Shown piece after piece: positions 6,688 through 11,653 of a stretch of DNA of 11,653 bases. Every line of letters begins with the position of its first letter. Position 1 is the first letter of the stretch. This stretch comes from an uncultured Clostridia bacterium (lineage in GTDB: Bacteria > Bacillota > Clostridia > Oscillospirales > Acutalibacteraceae), in contig CANQIG010000043.1 in NCBI GenBank assembly GCA_947623765.1, positions 1 through 11,653 of the forward strand. Direction: 5' to 3'. The translations under genes were made by a program, and so were the position numbers. The notes beneath the pieces were generated by a model. That model was not told where the DNA came from. It saw nothing but the letters and a program-made list of their open reading frames with translations, and did not search any database.

Positions 6688-7173
6688 TCACAAGATTTTT
6701 TCCATGTACCCGCAGGTAAAGGGAAAGAAATCGAACTTCTTCGTGCCGATATGGAGAAAGCCCTGCTGTTCATACCATGCTCGCAAGACCCGGTTCTCCT
6801 CCACGATCCCGATGTTGATCTTCCTGCATCCCGCTTGTTTGGCTCTCTCAAAAGCGTCGCGCAGCAAAGATGCGCCGATCCCCGCATGGCGGTATTCCGG
6901 GAGAACGCATAAATTGTTGAGTTCGCATTGGTTCCCATCCTGAAAAAGCAGAGAACAGTACCCGACGATCTTCCCGCTGTCGAGGCAATACAGCGCCATG
7001 CGCCTGTGTTCCGTCTCCAGCTGATACGTCAGCCGGTCGATGCTGACGGCAAATGCCGTAAACCGCGGCGCATTCTCCGCGGTGAATCCAAATTCGTTCG
7101 CGACCGTCAGAAAACTGTCTCGGATGACCTGCACGCATTCCGGAATATCCTGCTTCCCGATCTCTCGGATCAT
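6688..7173 (-). CDS. GNAT-family N-acetyltransferase
   Basis: A complete 161-residue single-domain GNAT enzyme that would transfer acetyl from acetyl-CoA to an amine of an unknown substrate in the cytoplasm. The acetyl-CoA-binding motif A is seen as LCVLPEYRHAGIGASLL (about 88-104), with the R-x-x-G-x-G/A pyrophosphate loop as R95-H-A-G-I-G100. Motif B is ENRVLRAWYEQQGF (126-139), with the usual Tyr near the acid/base position. The start ATG at 7173 follows a strong purine tract, GGGAGGGGAG, at a normal distance. It begins 39 bases after the 2H phosphoesterase gene on the same strand, so the two are probably one transcript. It is noticeably less GC-rich than its neighbours, which fits acquisition from elsewhere but does not prove it. 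Confidence 0.88.
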   Translation of the reverse strand: MIREIGKQDIPECVQVIRDSFLTVANEFGFTAENAPRFTAFAVSIDRLTYQLETEHRRMALYCLDSGKIVGYCSLLFQDGNQCELNNLCVLPEYRHAGIGASLLRDAFERAKQAGCRKINIGIVEENRVLRAWYEQQGFLHIGTKKFDFFPFTCGYMEKIL

Positions 7174-7212
7174 CGCTCTCCCCTCCCAAAGCGGCGCTTT
7201 TCCGCACGCTGT

Positions 7213-7743
7213 TTACGGTTTCGATGCGGCCCCATTTTCTTTTCCGTTCATCTCGAAAGCTGCGATCTCCCGCGTCGGCCAAAAGGCGCACAGATGCAGC
7301 CGGGTGAGCTTTCCGACAAACGGGGAAAAGCCGCGCAGAAGGACGGGCAGCGCGGCGCAAACGGTCTCCGGCTCATCGATCAGGAGGGTGACGTGGGGCG
7401 TCCACCGGCATTCGCTCTCCGCGTCCGGTTCGCACGCGCCGTGGAGCGCGTCCAGCCGCGCGTTTCTTTCCGGCGCGCAGAAAAGGACCTTCCCGCCGGC
7501 AAACAAGCCGATGTGGCTGAAGTGGACCGGAACGGCCGGGAAGCGTTCCGCCGCCCGCTGCATCAAAGCGACGGCCTCGCTCTCCCGCGCAAGGGGGAAC
7601 GTCGCCAAACTCATGTGATATGGGAGGCCCGGCGTCTGGGTACCGAGGAACCTCGCTTTTTGCAGTACGCCGTACCATCCGGACAGGCGCTTTTGCGAAT
7701 CGCCGTCCAGATCCGCCATCAGCGTCAAAAACTGTTCCGCCAT
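7213..7743 (-). CDS. 2H phosphoesterase / 2'-5' RNA ligase-like protein
   Basis: A 176-residue protein with the two H-x-S/T signatures of the 2H phosphoesterase superfamily: H43-M-S45 in PYHMSLATF and H117-V-T119 in TPHVTLLI. The family (LigT/ThpR, YjcG, cyclic phosphodiesterases) opens or forms 2',3'-cyclic phosphates or 2'-5' bonds, usually on RNA or nucleotides; which reaction applies here is unknown. Both catalytic histidines and their partner Ser/Thr are kept, so the protein should be active. ATG at 7743 is chosen because GGAGG lies five bases upstream and it gives the compact M-A-E-Q-F-L-T-L start; an upstream in-frame ATG at 7785 adds 14 polar residues with no ribosome site. It is the first gene after the carboxypeptidase terminator and leads into the GNAT gene. 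Confidence 0.82.
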   Translation of the reverse strand: MAEQFLTLMADLDGDSQKRLSGWYGVLQKARFLGTQTPGLPYHMSLATFPLARESEAVALMQRAAERFPAVPVHFSHIGLFAGGKVLFCAPERNARLDALHGACEPDAESECRWTPHVTLLIDEPETVCAALPVLLRGFSPFVGKLTRLHLCAFWPTREIAAFEMNGKENGAASKP

Positions 7744-7814
7744 CGCTTCCTCCGTCTTTTCTTCCGGTGCGAGCCTTTCTCCCATGCGGCGGGCGTTCCT
7801 TCGGGAAAGAACAG

Positions 7815-7854
7815 AAAAAGCAACCGCCTGTCGGAGAAAACGCGGTTACTTTTT
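7815..7854. terminator. Bidirectional Rho-independent terminator
   Basis: GCAACCGC (7820-7827) pairs with GCGGTTAC (7842-7849) over 8 bp, one a G-T wobble, with a 14-base loop. Five Ts follow on the plus strand (7850-7854), and five As (7815-7819) precede, which become a T run on the minus strand. It lies 37 bases past the stop of the carboxypeptidase gene and should end that transcript before the 2H phosphoesterase gene. Confidence 0.75.
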
Positions 7855-7890
7855 CGTTCTGCGGGCGGGCGTTCACCAAGGCCCGCCAGA

Positions 7891-9357
7891 TCAGTCGAGA
7901 TCTCTGTATCGCCGCACGCGGCGCGCGCGTTCCCGTCTCCTGCGGCGGTTCAGCAGCACCGCGACGATCAGGTAGATCACCGTCAGGCCGGCGATCGTCC
8001 CCGCGACGATCAGGAACCACGGCTGCGTGAGGACCTCTTTCCCCTTTTCCACCGTCTGGATGACCTCGCTGCGCTCGGCGTTTTCCGCCGCGACGAGCGG
8101 CAGCGTGGCGAGGTGCGCGCCGTTGTAGTAATAGCTGACGGTCCCGAGGCGCGCGCCCTTTTCGACGGGCGCCTCCACGTAGTCCGGGAGGACGAACCGC
8201 CGCTCGAGGCTCGATTCGTCGTAGTCCTGCGGCAGGGAGACGGTCAGGTTGCCGAGCGCTTCGACCTGCAGGCGGTCCTTGTTCCAGACGTATTTCAGGT
8301 CCACCTCGGTCATCAGGTCGCCGTTTTCCACGAGGACATGGTCCTCGAAGGTGAGGAAGGACCACCGCATCAGCGCGCGGGCGTCCCACATATCGCCGCG
8401 GTCGTAGATCGTGTTGCCGTCCTCGTCGTACATCGGCGCGCCGAGGCAGGCGCAGATCACGTTCGCGCCCTCATAGGAGCCGGAACCGACGAAGCAGTAC
8501 CCGGACTCGTCGAGCGAGCCGGTCTTCACGCCGGTCGCGTAGATCCAGTAGACCGGGGATTCTTCGTCGAGGAGCTGGTTCGTGGTGTTGAAGACGCGCG
8601 TCTCCGGGTACATGTTCGTAGGGCGGAGCGTGTAGCTCACCGTGCCGACGATCTCCTGAAAATGCGGCAGCGTCACGGCGTACTCGGTGATGCGGCAGAG
8701 GTCGCGCGCGGTGGAGTAGTGGTCGGGGTCGTAGAGGCCGTGGGGGTTGACGAAATGCGTGTCCTCGCAGCCGAGCTCGCGCGCCTTGCGGTTCATCAGC
8801 TCGACGCACCCGAGGAAGCCGTCGCCGTCCGTGTCATCGGCGGGGTCGCTCGCGGGGATGTTCATCGCGTCGATGTACTTGCAGAGCGAGAGCGCCGCGT
8901 CGTTCGCGGAGCAGATCAGCATCGCGTTGAGGAGCTCGAGCGCCGTCAGCGTTTCGCCCTCGAGCAGGCCCATCACGGAGGAGTTCGTCCCCTCGAGCTC
9001 GTCGAGGACGCTCTTCGGCGTCGTCACCGAGGTCTTCGCGAGGTCTTCGATCTGCTCCGAGGCGACGATGAACGTCATGATCTTCGTCGTGGAGGCCATC
9101 GGCAGGCGCTCGTCGGGGTTGAGGGCGTAGAGCACGCAGTCGGTGTCGAGGCTGTAGAGGAGGATCGACTTGCTCTGCGGTTCGGGCAGGTCCTCGCAGT
9201 AGAAGCCCTCCGCCACCTGCGGGACCGGCGTCGGCTGCGGCGTCGCGGTCGGCTCCGCGGAGGGAGACGGCGCGGCGTCCTCCGCAAAGGCGGGCATGGC
9301 GGAGAGCAGCAGCAGGAGCGCCGCAAAAAAAAGTGCCGCAAAAGATCTCTTTTTCAC
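7891..9357 (-). CDS. Membrane-anchored D-alanyl-D-alanine carboxypeptidase (peptidase S11)
   Basis: A low-molecular-weight penicillin-binding protein that removes the terminal D-Ala from peptidoglycan stem peptides outside the membrane. 488 residues. A signal peptide (K-K-R, hydrophobic core, AFA-E near residue 25) is followed by a Pro/Thr/Ser-rich spacer to about 48. The three active-site motifs are intact: S89-T-T-K92, S150-A-N152 and K278-T-G280. A beta-rich C-terminal domain leads to a membrane span near 449-469 and a very basic cytoplasmic tail. Unusually, between S-A-N and K-T-G there is an insertion with D175-x-D-x-D-G-(x)5-E186, matching an EF-hand/dockerin calcium loop. At least ten cysteines sit in the exported part. 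GTG at 9357 is chosen: GGGAG lies eight bases upstream and it begins the signal peptide. It has its own strong promoter and terminator. dacF-like, but not named because there is no sporulation context. Confidence 0.93.
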   Translation of the reverse strand: MKKRSFAALFFAALLLLLSAMPAFAEDAAPSPSAEPTATPQPTPVPQVAEGFYCEDLPEPQSKSILLYSLDTDCVLYALNPDERLPMASTTKIMTFIVASEQIEDLAKTSVTTPKSVLDELEGTNSSVMGLLEGETLTALELLNAMLICSANDAALSLCKYIDAMNIPASDPADDTDGDGFLGCVELMNRKARELGCEDTHFVNPHGLYDPDHYSTARDLCRITEYAVTLPHFQEIVGTVSYTLRPTNMYPETRVFNTTNQLLDEESPVYWIYATGVKTGSLDESGYCFVGSGSYEGANVICACLGAPMYDEDGNTIYDRGDMWDARALMRWSFLTFEDHVLVENGDLMTEVDLKYVWNKDRLQVEALGNLTVSLPQDYDESSLERRFVLPDYVEAPVEKGARLGTVSYYYNGAHLATLPLVAAENAERSEVIQTVEKGKEVLTQPWFLIVAGTIAGLTVIYLIVAVLLNRRRRRERARRVRRYRDLD

Positions 9358-9392
9358 TGTTCATTCTCCCAAAAATATGATAAACTAGAGGC

Positions 9393-9434
9393 AAGGCCCC
9401 TGCCGCCGTCCTCGGCGGCCAAAGGCGGGTCCTT
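9393..9434 (-). promoter_or_regulatory. Stable hairpin at the 5' end of the carboxypeptidase mRNA
   Basis: An outer arm AAGGCCCC (9393-9400) pairs with GGGTCCTT (9427-9434) with one mismatch, enclosing a perfect GCCGCC/GGCGGC stem (9402-9407 and 9414-9419). The predicted transcript start is near 9433, so the mRNA begins with this structure. Such 5' hairpins can protect mRNA from decay. No known riboswitch was recognised. The same DNA lies upstream of sbcD on the other strand. Confidence 0.45.
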
Positions 9435-9439
9435 AGCCC

Positions 9440-9468
9440 ATTATAACAGTAAACCGGCGTTTTCGCAA
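9440..9468 (-). promoter_or_regulatory. Strong sigma-A-type promoter of the carboxypeptidase gene
   Basis: On the minus strand TTGCGA (9463-9468), a 17-base spacer, then a perfect TATAAT (9440-9445). The leader is about 75 bases. It lies in the divergent region shared with sbcD, whose own promoter could not be identified, so the two directions may compete. Confidence 0.85.
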
Positions 9469-9505
9469 GACATAACCCGGAATTTTGCAGAAGGAGGCGT
9501 GCTCC

Positions 9506-10609
9506 GTGCGGTTTCTCCATCTCGCGGATCTGCATCTCGGGCGGATGCTCTACGGCAGAAGCCTCATCCCCGACCAATCGTACTTTCTGGAGAACGTCCT
9601 GCTCCCCGCGGTGGACGCGCACCGGCCCGACGCGGTGCTCATCGCCGGGGACGTTTTCGACCGGCCCGTCGCGTCGCTCGAGGCGATCGCGCTGTTCGAC
9701 CGGCTCCTTTCGGCGCTCACGGAACGGGGCGCGGCGGTGGTCGCGATCTCCGGGAACCACGACGGCCCGGAGCGCATGGCGGTGGGAAAGCCGTTTCTCG
9801 CACGGCACGGCATCCACATCGTGACGCAGCTCGAGGAGGCATTCTCGCCGATCGTGCTCGGCGGCGCGGAGATCTTCGCGCTGCCGTATTTCGAGACCGC
9901 GCAGATGCGCGCGTTCCTCGGGGACGAGACGCTGCGCGGCGCGGGCACGTGCATGCGGGCCGCCGTCGAGCGGATGGCGGCGCGGTTCACGCCGGGCAGG
10001 GCGCACATCCTGCTCGCCCACTGCTTCGCGGCGGGCAGCACGGTCTCCGACTCCGAGAGCGGGATCTTCGTCGGCGGCGCGGCGGACGTGCCGACGGACG
10101 TGTTCGACGTCTTCGACTACGCCGCGCTCGGGCACCTGCACGCGCCGCAGCGCGCCGGGAACCGCGCGCGGTACGCGGGCTCGCCGCTCAAATATTCGGT
10201 GGACGAGGAACACCAGAAAAAGAGCCTGACGCTCGTCTCCGCACAGGCCGGGGAGGTCTCCGTGGAACTGCTGCCGATCCGGCCGCTGCACGACGTGAAG
10301 CGCGTCAGCGGGACGCTGGAAGCGCTCTGCGCCGGGCCGGTCGACGAGGACTACGCGGAGATCCGGCTCACGGACAACGCGCCGGTCTATATGCCGGCGG
10401 AGCGGCTGCGGCCCGTGTTCCCGAACCTGCTCGCGGTGCAGAACGAGTGGTTCACGGCGAGGGAGGAGCACGCGGCGCGCGCGGGGAACGCGAGCCGCGA
10501 AACGCTGCTCGACGGGTTTTTCCGGGACATTTGCGGCGAAACGCTCTCCCCGGAGGAGGAAGCGCTGCTCGGCGAGATTTTGAAGAAAACGGAGGCGGAC
10601 GCGGGATGA
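9506..10609 (+). CDS. sbcD: SbcD, nuclease subunit of SbcCD (Mre11 homologue)
   Basis: The metallophosphoesterase subunit of the SbcCD complex, which with the SbcC ATPase cuts hairpins and blocked double-strand DNA ends. 367 residues, the usual length. Metal-binding motifs in order: D8-L-H10 in LADLHLG, G-D49-V-F-D-R, G-N84-H85-D, H172 in LLAHC, and H210-L-H212 in LGHLH. A capping domain follows, and the tail is EEEALLGEILKKTEADAG. The start GTG at 9506 follows AAGGAGG (9491-9497) by eight bases and gives the typical M-R-F-L-H-L-A-D-L-H-L-G; the in-frame TTG at 9485 would put the ribosome site inside the gene. The stop overlaps the ATG of a vestigial sbcC start (ATGA at 10606-10609), pointing to translational coupling. 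No clear promoter was found upstream. Confidence 0.95.
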   Translation: MRFLHLADLHLGRMLYGRSLIPDQSYFLENVLLPAVDAHRPDAVLIAGDVFDRPVASLEAIALFDRLLSALTERGAAVVAISGNHDGPERMAVGKPFLARHGIHIVTQLEEAFSPIVLGGAEIFALPYFETAQMRAFLGDETLRGAGTCMRAAVERMAARFTPGRAHILLAHCFAAGSTVSDSESGIFVGGAADVPTDVFDVFDYAALGHLHAPQRAGNRARYAGSPLKYSVDEEHQKKSLTLVSAQAGEVSVELLPIRPLHDVKRVSGTLEALCAGPVDEDYAEIRLTDNAPVYMPAERLRPVFPNLLAVQNEWFTAREEHAARAGNASRETLLDGFFRDICGETLSPEEEALLGEILKKTEADAG

Positions 10610-10909
10610 GGCCGCTTTCTTTGATGCTTGAGGCGTTCGGGCCGTATTTGGACCGTGTGGAGATCGACTTCGCGCCGTTGAACAGTGCGGGGCTGTTCTT
10701 GATCTCCGGGGCGACGGGCGGCGGGGCGCGCTGCTCCGGGGAGGGAAGGCTCCTCGGCGATGTTTTGAAAGAAACGGAGGCGGAGGCGGGATGAAGCCGC
10801 TCTCTTTGACGCTCGAGGCGTTCGGGCCGTATCTGGACCGTGTGGAGATCGACTTTTCGTCTCTGAACAGCGCGGGGCTGTTTTTGATTTCCGGGGCGAC
10901 GGGCGGCGG
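10568..10909 (+). repeat. Diverged partial tandem duplication at the sbcD-sbcC junction
   Basis: Two units 185 bases apart. The sbcC-start half, 10606-10724 versus 10791-10909, matches at 106 of 119 positions with no gap. The sbcD-tail half, 10568-10605 versus 10753-10790, matches at 33 of 38. The first unit's sbcC start runs up to the Walker A glycines (GGGCGGCGG) and then jumps into a decayed sbcD tail. GCGGCG occurs in both sbcC (Walker A) and the sbcD end, a short homology that could have seeded the event. Most differences are third-position transitions. Confidence 0.88.
10606..10794 (+). pseudogene. Vestigial sbcC start fused to a decayed sbcD tail (62 codons)
   Basis: An ATG at 10606 opens a 62-residue frame beginning MRPLSLMLEAFGPYLDRVEI and continuing to ISGATGGG. 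This copies the SbcC N-terminus up to the glycines of Walker A, but the next residues are A-R-C-S instead of K-T-T, so it cannot bind ATP. The end, LLGDVLKETEAEAG, is a copy of the SbcD C-terminus (LLGEILKKTEADAG). It overlaps the sbcD stop by ATGA and overlaps the true sbcC start by another ATGA (10791-10794), so ribosomes could pass through it from sbcD to sbcC. GGAGG stands 10 bases upstream. Whether the short peptide has any role is unknown; duplication debris is the simplest reading. Confidence 0.82.
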
Positions 10910-11653
10910 CAAGACGACGCTGCTCGACGGGATGTGCATGGCGCTGTTCGGGAAATCCACCGGCGGGCGGCGGAAGTTCTCCGATATGCGGAGCCTCGCC
11001 GCGCCGCCGGAACGCGTGACCGAGGTGACGTTCGAGTTCTCCCTCGGGGAGACGGCGTACCGGTTCAGCCGGGCGAGGTGGTTCCAGAAAAAGCGCGGCT
11101 CCGACGAGCTCGCCGTCCGGGAGCGGCACGAATGCTACCGGCGGGAGAACGGCGCGTGGACGCTCGTGGAAGCGGGCGCGTCCGAGAACATCCGGAAGCG
11201 CGCGGAGGACCTGCTCTCCCTGACGGCGGAGCAGTTCTCGCAGGTCATCGTGCTGCCGCAGGGGGAGTTCCTGAAGCTCCTCCGCGCGAACAGCCGCGAG
11301 AAGGAGGCAATCCTAAAGACGCTGTTTCAGGCGGACCTTTGGAGCCGCCTGACGGACGCGCTGCGCGCGCGTGCCGCAAAGGCGCTCGCCGCGCTCGACA
11401 CCGCGCGGACAAAGCGCGGGGAACGGCTCGCGGCGGCGGGCGCGGAGAGTGCGGACGGGCTGGAACAGTCTATTGAAGCGCTGAAAAAAGAACAGGAAAC
11501 GGCCCGCGCGGCGCTTTCCGCCGCGCAGAAGGAGACGGAATTGCAGACGGCGGCGCTCGACCGCGCGACGCGCGCCGAAGCGCTGCGCCGAGAGCAGGAC
11601 GCGGCGCGCGCGCGGCGGGACGAGGCTGCGCGGCGGCTCGCGGAGGCGGCGGA
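10791..11653 (+). CDS. sbcC: SbcC, ATPase subunit of SbcCD (Rad50 homologue), N-terminal part
   Basis: The SMC-like ATPase that drives and gates the SbcD nuclease at DNA ends. 287 codons are present and the gene leaves the window still open. The N-terminal half of the ATPase head is intact: MKPLSLTLEAFGPYLDRVEI, Walker A as G35-A-T-G-G-G-K-T-T43, and the Q-loop region QVIVLPQGEFLKLLRA (Q157), highly typical of SbcC. From about residue 195 the sequence becomes Ala/Glu/Arg/Gln-rich with heptad character, the start of the long coiled coil. The ATG at 10791 overlaps the stop of the vestigial frame; GGAGG at 10776-10780 and 10782-10786 serve as ribosome sites. The C-terminal Walker B, signature motif and zinc hook lie outside the window. 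Confidence 0.95.
   Translation, partial: MKPLSLTLEAFGPYLDRVEIDFSSLNSAGLFLISGATGGGKTTLLDGMCMALFGKSTGGRRKFSDMRSLAAPPERVTEVTFEFSLGETAYRFSRARWFQKKRGSDELAVRERHECYRRENGAWTLVEAGASENIRKRAEDLLSLTAEQFSQVIVLPQGEFLKLLRANSREKEAILKTLFQADLWSRLTDALRARAAKALAALDTARTKRGERLAAAGAESADGLEQSIEALKKEQETARAALSAAQKETELQTAALDRATRAEALRREQDAARARRDEAARRLAEAA

Noticed and set aside
6928..10794. Very long plus-strand open frame (1288 codons), and another at 4576-6582 (668 codons)
   Set aside because: They lie antisense to, or out of frame with, genes of clear family. Their translations are Arg/Ala/Gly-rich with no domain, as expected from third-codon GC bias in a GC-rich genome.
8834..10960. Minus-strand frame of 708 codons crossing the divergent promoter region
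   Set aside because: It overlaps sbcD antisense and the carboxypeptidase in another frame, is low-complexity Arg/Pro/His-rich, and crosses the carboxypeptidase promoter.
1..11653. CRISPR arrays, tRNA or rRNA genes, insertion-sequence transposases
   Set aside because: No regularly spaced repeats, cloverleaf-like segments, rRNA motifs or transposase-like proteins were seen on either strand.

Overview
The window comes from a GC-rich genome. The gene families (AzgA-type purine permease, class A D-Ala-D-Ala carboxypeptidase with a C-terminal anchor, a TetM-like GTPase fused to a YacP/Rae1 domain, sbcDC), strong purine-rich Shine-Dalgarno sites and sigma-A-type promoters point to a Gram-positive member of the Firmicutes. 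A Clostridia/Oscillospirales-like anaerobe is my best guess, inferred from gene content only.

Layout. All genes from 1 to about 9357 are on the minus strand; 9506 to the end is on the plus strand, so the two blocks diverge from 9358-9505. Reading the minus block from right to left: a membrane-anchored D,D-carboxypeptidase (7891-9357) with a near-perfect promoter, closed by a bidirectional terminator (7815-7854). Next comes a three-gene run: a 2H phosphoesterase (7213-7743), a GNAT acetyltransferase (6688-7173) and an 886-residue TetM/EF-G-like GTPase carrying a C-terminal Rae1/YacP NYN nuclease domain (3856-6516). A 504-bp non-coding stretch follows, holding a 232-bp element bounded by inverted palindromic ends (3479-3710). 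Then comes a lower-GC pair of damaged genes: a GNAT acetyltransferase with an in-frame TAG (2842-3351) and an MBL-fold hydrolase with a -1 frameshift near its N-terminus (2026-2792). The block ends with two nucleobase permeases: an AzgA-type purine permease (301-1725) under a promoter overlapped by a PurBox-like palindrome, and the first 25 codons of a UraA/PbuX-type permease (1-75) with its own promoter.

The plus strand holds sbcD (9506-10609) and the start of sbcC (10791 to the window edge). Between them is a diverged partial tandem duplication: a 62-codon false start of sbcC, cut off inside Walker A and fused to a decayed copy of the sbcD tail, keeping ATGA stop/start overlaps on both sides.

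How the genes work together. The permeases serve purine/pyrimidine salvage; SbcCD processes DNA ends and hairpins; the carboxypeptidase trims peptidoglycan. The most interesting unit is the GTPase-Rae1 fusion, which by its parts should bind the ribosomal A site with a GTPase body and cut mRNA there. Next to it lies a 2H phosphoesterase, a fold often used on RNA ends, so the cluster may be a translation/RNA quality-control module (inference).
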